Shown: piece by piece, positions 12,388 through 24,978 of the stretch
How positions within the stretch are numbered: position 1 is the stretch's first letter
How the letters are laid out: each line of letters begins with the position of its first letter
Assembly (NCBI RefSeq): GCF_050003625.1
Contig: NC_134398.1
Span: 202,424,583 to 202,488,582, forward strand
DNA length: 64,000 bases
Reading direction: 5' to 3'
From: Haematobia irritans
Taxonomy: Eukaryota > Arthropoda > Insecta > Diptera > Muscidae
Notes under the pieces: model-generated
What the model saw: only the letters and a program-made list of their open reading frames with translations
Told to the model about the DNA's origin: nothing
Databases searched by the model: none
Made by a program: the position numbers and the translations under genes

Positions 12388-13451
12388 GTAACAATTATAC
12401 CAGCCACGACAACTAATTTGAACTTAGAATCGTAACGAACTTAAACGAACTATTTGCCATTCAGCACCAATCTGAAGAAAAATGTTATCTTTACCTATTA
12501 TAGCCTACCATAAAATTGTACACACAAAAATGAACACTATTGACGAAAATTTCAAATTTTATATAGAGAAAAAAAAAATATTTTACTATATCAGTTATCT
12601 TAAAGTACTGCCAATTAATGTCGACAACGATCGAACGTCGATCAGTTAAGGGAATATTTACAATCCGATTGTTGATATTTATCAGCAAAGTATTTATTAC
12701 TATTCAAAATTTGGAAAAATGACGTAAGAAAATATATTTAGAAAAACTTTCTTCTCAAATTCCATAAATCTCATATAAAATGAAAAATAAGTAGGCTCGA
12801 GTTCTAAGCTGCTTGTTTAGAAACAGCGATGACGGTAAAGTCAAAATGTAAAATTTGTCAAATTCAAAAAATTCGTTTGCTTACATTACTCCAATGAAAA
12901 TTGGGAACCTAATAACTCAGCATAGGTTGAATCATCTATGGATTAATTCTTCAAACCCCGTAAAGAAAATGATCCTAAAAGTATTACGCTTTATTGGCAT
13001 TCTTGTCGCCCTATGATCTTGTGATCATGGAAACTTTAGCAAACTTCTGTAGAGCTTTGTGGTATTTTTAAAAACTTGAATCAGTTTCATTGAACCTGAC
13101 CTACATACATCTTTGACGTGCTTAAGTTGACATGCAGATATATACGGATGTTTATTTATAATAAGGAGTACACATAAATTATAAAAATAATTTCACAATA
13201 CACAACTTCATGATGTCAAACGAGAGTGCAAAATAAAATCACATATCGTCATATGTATACGTATATTTCTTTAGTTTTTATCTGATATGTGCAAATAATT
13301 GGAGTAATGAACAATGATTTGCAAAAAGAAGCAAACATTGGAATGCCTTTTCTACAGATACCAAAATATGCCTCTATGTATATTTCAATACACCCAAAGA
13401 AATGTGGTAAGCAGAAAAAACCGCTAAAACATTCAAAAGTCTGCGGAACGG
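12388..13451. other. Intergenic DNA, no gene seen
   Basis: AT-rich unique sequence. The longest open frame (13289-13510) runs into the satellite and has no domain. No RNA gene recognised. Confidence 0.5.
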
Positions 13452-13970
13452 TGAAAATTTTCTATAGAAATAAAATGTTGACAAAATTTTCTATAGAAAT
13501 AGAATTTTGACAAAATTTTCTATAGAAATAAAATTTTGACAAAATTTTCTATAGAAATAAAATTTTGACAAAATTTTCTATAGAAATAAAATTTTGACAA
13601 AATTTTCTATAGAAATAAAATTTTGACAAAATTTTCTATAGAAATAAAATTTTGACAAAACTTTCTATAGAAAAAAAAAATTTGACAAAATTTTTTATAG
13701 AAATAAAGTTTTACCAAATTTTCTATAGAAATAAAATTTTGAGGAAATTTTCTATAGAAATAAAATTTTGAGGAAATTTTCTATAGAAATAAAATTTTGA
13801 GAAAATTTTCTATAGATATAAAATTTTGTGGAAATTTTTTATAAAAATAAAAATTTGACAACATTTTCTAACGAAATAAAATTTTGACAAAATTTTCTAT
13901 AGAATTAAAATGTTGAGGAAATTTTCTATAGAATTAAAATTTTGAGGAAATTTTCTATAGAAATAAAATT
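13452..13970 (+). repeat. 29-bp minisatellite, left arm of the foldback
   Basis: About 18 units in the CTATAGAAATAAAATTTTG orientation. The outer units are canonical and the inner ones carry TTTTGAGGAAATTTTC. It abuts the inverted core at 13976 and mirrors the array at 14548-16790. Confidence 0.95.
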
Positions 13971-13975
13971 TTATT

Positions 13976-14547
13976 GTTGTTTTTGATTTCAGCTTAAAAC
14001 CATGCATTGACTAAATTACAAGTGTAACTTAACCAAGAGAGGAAAAGTATGCTGGTCAAATTTTATTTGGGCTATGCCCTATAGACTGCAAGAAGGTTGG
14101 ATGTACAGCTGTTTCGGAATTACCACATTTCTCATGAGCATCCTCTACTTGCAGCAAAACTATCAACCAATTATCCGAATAAATTCAGGTAATTCACTCA
14201 ACCCAAAGTGAACTACACTTGAACCTTCCGAAAAAAGATATATGCTTGCAAATTTGTTTAGGCAGTAGCCGACTATCAAACCTTTTTTCGGAAGGTTCAA
14301 GTGTAGTTCACTTTGGGTTGAGTGAATGACCCGAATTTATTCTGATAATTGGTTGTTAGTTTTGCTGCAAGTAGAGGATGCTGATGAGGAATGTGGTAAT
14401 TCCGAAACAGTTATACATCCAACCATCATGCAGTCATAGGGCTTTGTCCAACTAAATTCGACAAGCATACTTTTCCTCTGTTGTTTAAGCTACACTCGTA
14501 GTTTAGTCAATGCATGGTTTTAAGCTGAAATCAAAAACAACAATAAA
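13976..14547. repeat. Inverted-repeat core of a foldback structure
   Basis: The left arm 13976-14238 (TGTTGTTTTTGATTTCAGCT onward) is repeated in inverse at 14283-14547, with a 44-bp loop between. The arms agree over most of about 263 bp. The same core occurs once or in direct copies at 61500-62265 and as pieces in WDR81 intron 3 (30546-30627 and 31612-31660). The inner arm ends are AACCTTCCGAAAAAAG and its inverse. Confidence 0.9.
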
Positions 14548-16790
14548 ATTTTATTTCTATAGAAAATTTTGTCAAAATTTTATTTCTATAGAAAATTTCC
14601 TCAAAATTTTAATCCTCTAGAAAATTTCCTCAACATTTTAATTCTATAGAAAATTTCCTCAAAATTTTATTTCTATAGAAAATTTCCTCAAAATTTTATT
14701 TCTATACAAAATTTTGTCAACATTTTATTTCTACAGAAAATTTTCTCATAATTTTATTTCTATAGAAAATTTTGTCAAAAATTTATTTCTATAGAAAATT
14801 TTGTCAAAATTTTATTTCTATAGAAAATTTTGTCAAAATTTTATTTCTATAGAAAATTTTATCAAATTTTTATTTCTATAGAAAATTTTGTCAAAATTTT
14901 ATTTCTATAGAAAATGTTGTCAACATTTTATTTCTATAGAAAATTTTGTCAAAATTTTATTTTTATACAAAATTTTGTCAAAATTTTATTTCTATAGAAA
15001 ATTTTGTCAAAATTTTATTTCTATAGAAAATTTTGTCAAAATTTTATTTCTATAGAAAATCTTGTCAAAATTTTATTTCTATAGAAAATTTTGTCAAAAT
15101 TTTACTTCTATAGAACATTTTGTCAAAATTTTATTTCTATAGAAAATTTTGTCAAAATTTTATTTCTATAGATTTATTTTAATTAATTTTAATTCTATAA
15201 AAAAAATTTTGTCAAAATTTTATTTATTATTTTGTCAAAAATTTATTTTAATTAATTTTAATTCTATAAAAAATTTTGTCAAAATTTTATTTCTATAGAA
15301 ATTTTTTTCAAAACTTTATTTCTATAGAAAATTTCCTCAAAATTTTAATTCTGTAGAAAATTTCCTCAAAATTTTAAATCTATAGAAAATTTTGTCAAAA
15401 TTTCATTTCTATAGAAAATTTCGTCAAAATTTTATGTCTATAAAAAATTTTGTCAAAATTTTATTTCTGTAGATTTCTTTTAATTAATTTTAATTATATA
15501 GAAAATTTTGTCAAAATTTTATTTCTATAGAAAATTTTGTTAAAATTTTGTTTCTATAGAGTTATTTTAATTAATTTTAATTCTATAGAAAATTTTGTCA
15601 AAATTTTATTTCTATAGAAAATTTTGTCAAAATTTTATTTCTATAGAAAATTTTGTCAAAATTTTATTTCTATAGAAAATTTTGTCAAAATTTTATTTCT
15701 ATAGATTTATTTTAATTAATTTTAATTCTATAAAAAATTTGTCAAAATTTTATTTCTATAGATTTATTTTAATTAATTTTAATTCTATAAAAAATTTTGT
15801 CAAAATTTTATTTCTATAGAAAATTTTTTCAAAACTTTATTTCTATAGAAAATTTCCTCAAAATTTTAATTCTATAGAAAATTTCCTCAAAATTTTAATT
15901 CTATAGAAAATTTTGTCAAAATTTCATTTCTATAGAAAATTTCGTCAAAATTTTATGTCTATAAAAATTTTTTCAAAATTTTATTTCTGTAGATTTATTT
16001 TAATTAATTTTAATTCTATAGAAAATTTTGTCAAAATTTTATTTCTATAGAAAATTTTGTTAAAATTTTATTTCTATAGAATTATTTTAATTAATTTTAA
16101 TTCTATAGAAAATTTTGTCAAAATTTTATTTCTATAGATTTATTTTAATTAATTTTAATTCTATAGAAAATTTTGTCAAAATTTTATTTCTATAGAACAT
16201 TTTTTCAAAACTTTATTTCTATAGAAAATTTCCTCAAAATTTTAATTCTATAGAAAATTTCCTCCAAATTTTAATTCTATAGAAAATTTTGTCAAAATTC
16301 TATTTCTATAGAAAATTTCCTCAAAATTTGTAATTCTATAGAAAATTTTTCAAAATTTTATTTCTATAGAAATTTTCCTCAAAATTTTAAATCTATAGAA
16401 AATTTTGTCAAAATTTTATTTCTATAGAAAATTTTGTCAAAATTTTATTTCTATAGAAAATTTTGTCAAAATTTTATTTCTATAGAAAATTTTGTCAAAA
16501 TTTTATTTCTATAGAAAATTTTGTCAAAATTTTATTTCTATAGAAAATTTTGTCAAATGTTTATTTATATAGAAAATTTCCTCAAAATTGTATTTCTATA
16601 GAAAATTTTATCAAAATTTTATTTCCATAAAAAAAATTCTCAAAATTTTATTTCTATAGGAAATTGTGTCAAAATTTTATTTCTATAGAAATTTTTGTAA
16701 AAATTGTATTTCTACAAACAATTTTGTCAAAATTTTATTTCGAGAAACAATTTTATTTAAAGTTTATTTCAATAAAAAATTTATGAAGAA
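14548..16790 (-). repeat. 29-bp minisatellite, right arm of the foldback
   Basis: About 77 units in reverse orientation (TTTTATTTCTATAGAAAATT). A local composite unit with an inserted ATTTATTTTAATTAATTTTA recurs many times between about 15170 and 16160. Units with TTTCCTCAAAATTTTAATTC match the GAGGAAATTTTC units of the left arm. Confidence 0.95.
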
Positions 16791-16794
16791 ATAT

Positions 16795-17280
16795 CTAGCA
16801 AAACATCAAGAATTCTACAAATTTACCAAACAGTAAAAAATCTATCATTTTTGATAGAATTCTACCAACTGTGGCAACCGTGACATAAGCACGTGTCACC
16901 GTGAATGGATTCCTAGACACAGAGTTGTTAACGAAATAATACGTATGCCTATTTTGCCGTGCGAGTTGTATCAATATGAGTTCGAAAAATTCAAAATACT
17001 TTTTCATTCGAAAACATGATCTTAGTACTAGTACTAACTATTGCTTGCGCTAGGTAAATTTGCGAATAGTATAAGAGTACGTTTACTATTGTAGGATGGG
17101 TGTTTTTTCTATGAGTGTAGATGTACCATTATCTGCAATCACCCACTTCAAGTTCAATAACACCCAACGATCGGTAACAAAGGTTGGTAGATTTGAATGG
17201 AAGTACACACGTTGATATCGCTTGGATGAATGAAGACATTCATCCACACTTCTCACCCATTTGGCATACATGTCATTTAC
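16795..17280 (-). other. Possible transposon remnant and small open frames
   Basis: 16795-17007 reads on the minus strand as a frame containing VTRAYVTVATVGRIL, of a type (GGTAGAATTCTATCAAAAATG) I associate with dispersed fly repeats. 17086-17271 on the minus strand is a 61-codon frame with compositionally protein-like sequence (VRSVDECLHSSKRYQRVYF) but no domain I recognise. Neither is supported as a gene. Confidence 0.3.
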
Positions 17281-18042
17281 ATACGTAAATTATAAAATAA
17301 ATGCCATGGGAATACCAATTTCATTATAATTATATTTAAATAAAATTTTTTTTTTTTTTGGTTTTGAATTTTTGGTAATTCAACAAAACATAAATATTCA
17401 CGACGAGCATTTATGTTTCCCACGACTCATAAGTTTTATAATTCCAAAAAGTAATGGATTGACATCCGATTTATACATATTTTATAAATATTTCTTAAAT
17501 TTTTAATTTTTAGTTTATTCTAGAACGCGTATAAAGATGCGGAAGACAAGTATGCTTTAATTACGAATGTCTGGTTTTCCATGTCGTGATCGGAATCGAA
17601 ATTATATTCCAAATCAAAGACGGATCGTGAATGGTATCACGTAAGCTTGGAGTGACCATGCTCGGTAAAACAGCTGGTGAGTTCTATATTCTGCACATAA
17701 AAAAGGAGCTATACACTCATAAAATAAAATCTAGCAGTAGATGGCTACCCCATCAATATTTTTTTAATTTGACGTCTCTTCATAGAATCTCCACAACGTC
17801 GAAAACAGTCGTATACCTTATCAAAGTCTCATCGCCACATCGTCACTATTGAGAAGTTGTACCACGCCCAATTACAACTTGTTATCCTTGGTCAAGGCAG
17901 TAGGTTTGAAAAAAAATCTATTTATTCCATTGTGAATTTCGACAATTGTTCGCCAATATACCTTTCACAATTTAAAGCATAACAACAATGTTCCCAAAAT
18001 ACCAAAATGGCTATTCTCACAATAGTGATGACAAAAAGTTTT
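17281..18042. other. Intergenic DNA with a fragment of a three-copy segment
   Basis: Mostly unrecognised. About 17780-17870 (TCCACAACGTCGAAAACAGT to GAGAAGTTGTACCACGCC) matches parts of 19530-19620 and 63270-63360, so it is a remnant of the same dispersed sequence. Confidence 0.55.
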
Positions 18043-18355
18043 CCCACTGAGATCTTTGGGTATACAGTTGCCCACTGAGACTTTGGGGCCTACAGTTCGA
18101 CCACTGAGAACTTCGGGCCTGCAGTTCCCCAATGATACCTCCGGGCCTATAGGTCCACCACTGAGACCTTCGGAAGTTCAGTTCCCCTACTGAGACTTCG
18201 GTCCTATAGTTCCCACTCTGAGACCTTTGGGCCTACAGTTCCCGAATGAAGCCATCGGGCCTATAGGTCCACCATTGAGACCCCCCGGAACTACCGTTTC
18301 CCCCACTAAAACCTTTGTATCTACAATTTCACCACTAAGACCTCCGAGCCTACAC
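18043..18355 (+). repeat. ~28-bp GC-richer minisatellite
   Basis: About eleven degenerate units built on CCACTGAGACCTTCGGGCC followed by TACAGTTC. Composition is far from the AT-rich satellite that surrounds it. Open frames through it on both strands (18187-18492, 18227-18418) are repeat products. Confidence 0.85.
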
Positions 18356-18534
18356 TTAACTCGTAGAGTAGCTAGTAGAGAAGTTTTACATGATAGTCGT
18401 AACCGATTACCGATATGAAGCTGTTGCCGACCCGGAACAATTATCGCACCACTGGCGATACCAAAGCTGATATTACACCACTTCTTCAACAATTAACTGT
18501 AGCAACACTAGGAAACGTTTGAAAACCAAAGATC

Positions 18535-18875
18535 ATATCAGCAGATCTCGATCACCTACAAATGGACGAATAAACATTTTTCCTATCAACTACAAATCGT
18601 CGAATACACAAATTCCCAATCAAATCCCCAACTACTCAGCAATGGCTAATCATCTACGTTTCCAACGAATGTAACAATCTCCGTTCATCAACTACCGATC
18701 ATTGACGAACCGAAGTTTCCATGATCTTCCGGTAATCAACAAACCGAATTACTTACTCATCAACAACGGATCATCGATGAACCAATGTTGTCATCACTAC
18801 TAATCATCAACGAACCGAAGATTTCATCAACTGCAGATCCGAACCGAACTTCTCATCAGCTACAAATCCTCGGTA
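18535..18875 (+). repeat. Irregular short repeats, CATCAACGAACCGAAG type
   Basis: Loose reiteration of ATCATCAACGAACCGAAG and AACTACAAATCGTCGAA motifs with variable spacing. It may be an older decayed satellite. It lies directly before the LINE fragment. Confidence 0.5.
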
Positions 18876-18879
18876 GTTG

Positions 18880-19480
18880 ATGCGAGCAAGGGTGAATCAT
18901 ACAGACCGATTTCCCTTCTTTCGCCAGTAGCCAAGACACTTGAGGCACTACTCCTCCCTAGCCTTCTGGAGAATTTTCCAGCTGACAACTTTGGATGCCA
19001 TTTCAGCATATGATAATAGAGAGCTCAATCAGCCCTAGCCGTATCACAAGACGGTCCTCATGGCGCTTGACCGGTCAAAGGCATTCGATACGGTCAATAA
19101 TGCCAGACTATTTGAGGACATCGAGAACACGTCCCTACCGGCAGGTACCAAGCGTTGGATTCCAATTTAGGGATAAGAAGTCAAGATCCCGTAGAGTGAA
19201 ATAGGGAAGTGTGATATCTCCGGCACTGTTTAATCTCTACTTAACCTCTATTCCACCCCCTCCAGACGGCGTCGAGATTGTATCATATGGCATCCGGGCC
19301 CATTTTTGATGACATCTACCTTGCTGCTCTTACGTGTCATGTGACTGCTAGAAATTTGAGGATATCTGCCAACAAATCTTCACACTATTCACTGCGTGGT
19401 TGGCAGAAGTTCGCAGGCAGTTCAATGTCAGTGTCGATGGCAAAATAATTCCGACTATAAATTTCCCCAAAATTCTCGGG
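18880..19480 (+). pseudogene. Decayed non-LTR retrotransposon reverse transcriptase
   Basis: Translations in shifting frames give SYRPISLLSPVAKTLEALLL (18895-18957) and VLMALDRSKAFDTV (about 19057-19098), which are the finger and palm A motifs of jockey-like LINE reverse transcriptases. A later piece (19400-19480) reads QFNVSVDGKIIPTINFPKIL, typical of the region after the palm in the same proteins. Several stops and frameshifts separate the pieces, and the YADD region is not recognisable. It is a dead fragment. Confidence 0.8.
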
Positions 19481-19499
19481 GTCACATCCCTGCCAACGC

Positions 19500-19735
19500 C
19501 TTCTGAATTTGACGGCACTTCTGAGAATCCCCACTACATCGAAAACAGTCGTATACGATATCCAAAACCCCTCGCAAAAGGGACGTCACTACCGAGAAGT
19601 TGTACCACGCCAAGTTACTACAAAAAAGTATCGCGTGAGTGCAATTATTAGGTACCTTTTTAGATGAATTTAGAACGACGCCAATAAGAGCCCCTTCAAA
19701 CTATTAGAAAAACTGCATGTTAATATAGTTGTAAA
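19500..19735 (+). repeat. Segment repeated at 63243-63474
   Basis: CTTCTGAGAATCCCCACTAC through GACGCCAATAAGAGCCCC matches 63243-63474 closely. It ends at GTTGTAAAAGAATC, which corresponds to the TA target of the DD41D transposon in the other copy. It is probably the 3' part of the LINE family just upstream. Confidence 0.8.
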
Positions 19736-20214
19736 AGAATCATTATGGTCAAGTAAAATACGATTCTTTACATGTTTATTAATTTAAATAAAAATTTATA
19801 AATTATTCCAGGTATAACATTTATACGAATAATAACACTTTGAACATAATGCCTTAACAAATGAATTATGTTGATTTATAAGTTGCAATTCTGCTATATT
19901 TGGCCGATGTTCCAGCGTCTATCATTGTTTATTCTTGATGGTGGCAGCGTATCTGGAAAAATATCTCAAAAACTATCACGTTATTCCATTTGGAAAGTAA
20001 CAAATTGTTCACCTATAAACCTTTCACAATTTTAAGCGAAAGAACTATGTTTTCAGCGCTTAATTTTCGTTTTTATTTAAACAAATAAAAAACTAGTTGC
20101 GCTCTTGTAACAACAGTGATGGCAAAATTATATTTAGTACTTTTTGATACGCTTCCCCCATCACAGTTGGCGATTGTTGTAGTGTCACTTACGAGTATGT
20201 GGTAGCGAAAAATC
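19736..20214. other. Intergenic DNA, nothing recognised
   Basis: AT-rich unique sequence without a supported gene. Confidence 0.5.
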
Positions 20215-20915
20215 TTATTTTGCAAAATTTTATTTGTATAGAAAATTTTGTCAAAATTTTATTTCTGCAGAATATTTTGTAAAAATTTTATTTCTGAGAA
20301 AATTTTGTAAAAAAATCATTTCTATAAAAAATGTTCCAACAATTTTATTTCTATAGACAATTTTGTCAAAATATTATTACTAAAGAAAATGTCAAAATTT
20401 TATTTCTATAAAAAATTTGGTCGAAATTGTATTTCCATAGAAAAAATGTTTGAAAATGTTATTTCTATAGGAAATTGTCAAAAATCTATTTCTGTAGAAA
20501 ACATTTTGAAATTTTTATTCTTATATAAATTTAAGAAAATTTAGTCAACAATTTTTTGCTATAGGAAATTTTGTCAAAATTTTATTTCTATAGGAAAAAT
20601 TTTATTCTTGTAGAAAATTGTTTAAAAATTTTATTTTTATAGAAATTATAGACAATTTTGTCAACAATTTATTTCTATAGGAAATTTTGTCAAAATTTTA
20701 TTTCTATAGGTAAAATTTTATTCTTATAGAAGATTTTGTCAAAAATTTATATCTATAGAAAATTTTGCCAAATTTTTATTTCTATAGAAAATTTTGCCAA
20801 ATTTTTACTTCTATAGAAAATATTGTCAAAATTTTATTTACATAGATGATTTTGTCAAAATTTTATTTCTATAGAAAATTTTGACAAACTTTTATTTCTT
20901 TAGATTTTTTTATAA
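20215..20915 (-). repeat. Degenerate 29-bp minisatellite upstream of WDR81
   Basis: About 24 decayed units in reverse orientation (TTTTATTTCTATAGAAAATT). Many carry indels such as TATAGGAAATTTTG and TAGGTAAAATTTTATTC. It ends about 560 bp before the WDR81 start codon. Confidence 0.92.
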
Positions 20916-21076
20916 ATAATGATATTCTATACTAATCGGAGGATGAGAAACAACACGTTAATAAATTAAAAGTCCACAAAACATTTAAAAATAACGTTTA
21001 AAAAAATGAACATACCCCCAATATTTTTTTGCGTAAATGGCATCCCTATTCCTTGTATATCTTTCGTAAACAATGG

Positions 21077-21084
21077 TATCGATA
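21077..21084. promoter_or_regulatory. DRE-like element TATCGATA upstream of WDR81
   Basis: A perfect TATCGATA palindrome lies 390 bp before the start codon, followed by two partial matches (GTTATCGAG, GTTATCGAT) and two AACAGCTGT motifs within 100 bp. In Drosophila, TATCGATA is the DREF site of many housekeeping promoters. Position and clustering fit a promoter for WDR81, but the transcription start is not visible. Confidence 0.4.
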
Positions 21085-21473
21085 ATGAAAATAACTATGT
21101 TATCGAGCAAACAGCTGTAAACAATGTTATCGATTTAATGAGAAAATTGCATCGACACAAACAGCTGTATAAAATAAAATTTGCGACAAAGACTTTTTGT
21201 TGCTTTCTATTAAAGTGGAATAAAAAATTCGGCCAATTTCAGGCAAATACAGAGAGAATTTCATCAAACTAATCCCACATACAAACATGCAATGGATATA
21301 TGGCTGTGGGACATTTGGTAACATTTTCTAATTGCATACTACAGTCCGCCCCTAAAAATTTGAGGAAAATTTTCACTGGCCTAATTTTCTTATCAAATGA
21401 TCCATAGCTAGAGGAGCATTTAACTTGTTACTGAAAAAGTGAGTGATTCACTTGTTTTCGAGTATAGTACAGT

Positions 21474-24400
21474 ATGGAATCTGTTTGCTTGGAAATTGGT
21501 ATAAATTGGCAGCATGTTGCAGATACCTCCCAATCTCCGCATCGGTATCAGATTATTTGTGCCAAACAATGGTTACAGACATTGGAAAAGAAAAGGAAAA
21601 TAAACACATTTCCCATCTACCCGAATCTAGATAGGAGAGCTCACCCGGAGGGTGATTTGGATCATCCATGGTGTCGGGTATTGGTACAATTGTTTAAGAA
21701 GCAGCCGTATAGTAAAGTTTTTCCCCTAAAATGTCCTCTAGGAAGTGGCGTAGATGATGATTTCGGAACGAAAACTCCTTTGAGCTATTCACCAGCAGTA
21801 TTTGAAGTAATGTGTGATAACTTTCGCAACCTTTGGTCTGAATTCTATAAAAAATGTCCTGGAGCCCATGTAAAGAGTGACAAAGATGGTGGAAAAGGGT
21901 GTAAACTGGGAGCAACTCCGTCTGTTAGTTTGTTACCCTATGATGCTGTCCTCAAAGAGTTAATCTATAGAGTATTCAAATGTCCCATTATCCATTGTAG
22001 CCTAGATCGTCTGAGGGAAGATTCGGCCGATATTAAATTTGAAGATTTCACACCAGAATGTCACTCCAATATTATGCCTGCATTGATTTGCATAGAAACT
22101 TCTCAATATTTGGCAGTATTCTTTTATCCTCCTGGCATCTCGACAACTCTCTACGATTGCATTACCTTCAGTCCTGCTATTTTGAGTAAGAATTACAATA
22201 AGCCCATGTTTATAGTCTATCAGCTGCTGCAGTTGTTCAAGACAATGCATGAACATGGACTGACTGTGGGAGAAATATGTCTACAAGACATTTTATTAAA
22301 TGAAAACCTGTGGGCTCTAGTTATACCCCCGGTGGAATCAAATATTAGCGCTTACTTTTTGGAAGAAGTTATGACACACTCACCCAGCGAAGCCACAGGG
22401 CTTCAAGAACTTGATCTACCAATTGATGGTGGTGGCGGTGATACCATGGATATGTCTAACTTGAAATTGGATTTGAAATTCAGCTATGATCTCAAACAAT
22501 TTACGCTGAGGGACTATTGTGACATGTGGTGTAATGGACAAATCAGTAACTACGATTATCTTACCATACTCAATAATGCGGCAGGACGCTCCCAAAGCAA
22601 TCCATCTTATCACCATATCATGCCATGGGTTACGAATTTTCAGGCACGTAATGGTTCCATCTGGCGAGATTTAACCAAAAGCAAATATCGTTTGAATAAA
22701 GGTGATCTTCATCTGGATTTGATGTTTCAACATGCCACACAACAAGTGCACAAAGATCTAGAGGTCCATTGTCACCACAATTCCACACAACAGGTTCCCC
22801 ACCATGTCTCTGACTTTCTATCGGAAATTACCTACTTCGTATATATGGCCCGCCGAACACCACAGCATATACTCCGGGAGCATGTACGGCCCATATGGGT
22901 GCCTGCAGAATATCCCGCCTCCATACAAAGATTGCAAGAATGGACTCCGGATGAGTGCATACCAGAATTCTATTCAGATCCCATGATTTTCAAATCAATT
23001 CACGAAGATTTACCCGATTTGGAACTTCCGACCTGGGCTTCTTGCCCAGAGGATTTTATTGCCAAACATCGAGAAGCTTTGGAAAGCCAATATGTTAGCG
23101 AAAGGCTTAATCATTGGATTGACTTGAATTTTGGTTACAAATTATCGGGTAAAGCGGCTATAAAAGCCAAAAATGTATGCTTGCCCATGGTTGACCAACA
23201 TAAAAATTTATGTCAACGAGGCATAGTGCAGCTATTTACTCAACCTCATCCTAGCAAGAGAACAACATCTGCTTGGTTTTCAAAGCAAGCCCCCCGCATA
23301 CAAAATCTACTTCCAAATGGACAACGAAAATTGGAAAAATCTTCAACATCATCGGCATCAAGCAAAGCCAAATTAACTCAATTGAGTAAAGAATCGAAAA
23401 AGCATAACAAAAGTTCGGAAAGTATCAATAAATCTACAGAATCTCTGGATACAGAAACGTTGGCCGCTCCTTCCAGTAGTTCCAGCAGCATTAGCAAAAC
23501 ATCTCCCCGCCTCAATTTAAAAGTATCCGGCCAAAGCGAAGAAAACACCTCGAGCTCAAGTTTTTATAAATCCACAAATTTTATAGAACTGCCAAAGGAT
23601 TATAATCCAGTATCGCTATTGCTCTCATTGGAGGCTTCCCAACAATTCGTTAGCAAGACATTCCCCCTACAAAAACCTACTGAAAATGCCCCAGAGAAAA
23701 TGTTGACAAGTGATTTGCTATTTGAAGATTATTCCGAAAATCATAGCTTCACCAATCATCTCTTCAACGAAGGTTCACCCACAGAGCATACGGCAGCATC
23801 GAAAGGGAAAAGCAAAAATGTACTTGCCACTTCCAAGCCTCAGGGGCAGAAGACTATACATCTTCACATGCATCATATGAAGAAAATAAAAGATCTCCAG
23901 ACATTGGGATGTATAATAGTGGAACTATTTGCTATGCCCAGGCTAAGGCCCCTCATTGGTCATAATCTACAGCCAAAATTCGAGTTGCGTCTTAAAGCTT
24001 GTCAGACTATCAACCAGCTACACAAGCAGGATATACCAAAGTGTTTGAGATATGTTACAAACATTTTACTGAACCTAACCACTCAGGACGTAGTCACCGA
24101 AAAGGGTATGCCCTTACCCTCAGCGGCTCAGCTTTTGCAACCCATCTATCATAATTTGCTTATACCTTTTCCCTATAGTTTTTATCCCACCTATGCTCTG
24201 ATTCGATCTCTATATTCCTTCGATTTTGCTTCCATTCTTCTGGAGCTCCACACACATTTTCAGTGCAATGGTTATGATTGTAACAAATACACCGACATCG
24301 ATCGTCTGCGGGTTCAATATGAGCGAAAAATCGGTAAATGCAAGGTAATGGCTTGTTGTGCCCACATACGTCGACTTTTGGAGCCGGTGGGCTTTGAACA

Positions 24401-24978
24401 ATTTCCCGCTATTGATATTCTACTACCTCACATTATTGATTTGCTAACCGATGAACATACATCCATACTTGCTGCTTGGAATTTATTCGATTCTGCTGCC
24501 CAATCCTTGGGTATTCAGAATACACAAAAATATCTTCTATTGCCAATTATGAAATTGTACGATGTGGAAAGTTTCGAGAGAGGTATGATTTCTGTACGAA
24601 ATCGTTCTTCAGCTCCAGATTCCCTTTCAAATTCGTCCGCACATTTACGCTTCTCCACAAGCAGTTCTTTTAAATCACGCAAATCGGTTAAACTGTATCA
24701 TCAAATATTCCTATTGCGTTTAATCGTGCGTTTCGGCCTGAAATGTTTCCTTCACAATTTCATTGCACCCCTAATTGAGGCAGTTGGTGGCTATAAGGAA
24801 CCCGAAGATGGTAATGGTTTACATTATCACAGTTCCGTTATTGGCAGGAGGACCAGTCGAAATTTAAGTTTAGCCACAAATCCATCCTCTGTTGCGGTAA
24901 ATGAAGATGATATGACTCTGATGTCACCGCAGAAGGCTGATGATATGGAAGATAACACACTCTCTGGTGAAATGGAAG
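21474..24978 (+). CDS. WDR81: WDR81 exon 1: kinase-like N part, BEACH domain, linker
   Basis: 3505 bp, 1168 codons plus one base. The donor is AAG/GTAAGA at 24979; the open frame runs on to 25025 in the intron but loses similarity. It encodes the N-terminal region with LLQLFKTMHEHG (about residue 250), the whole BEACH domain, the Ser-rich linker with SSSSSSISKTSP, the second kinase-like segment near residue 810 and a helical region ending LSGEME. A single 3.5-kb exon for this part is notable beside the short downstream exons. Confidence 0.93.

Noticed and set aside
21006..21272. 88-codon open frame upstream of WDR81
   Set aside because: No domain, AT-rich composition, and it overlaps the likely promoter with DRE motifs.
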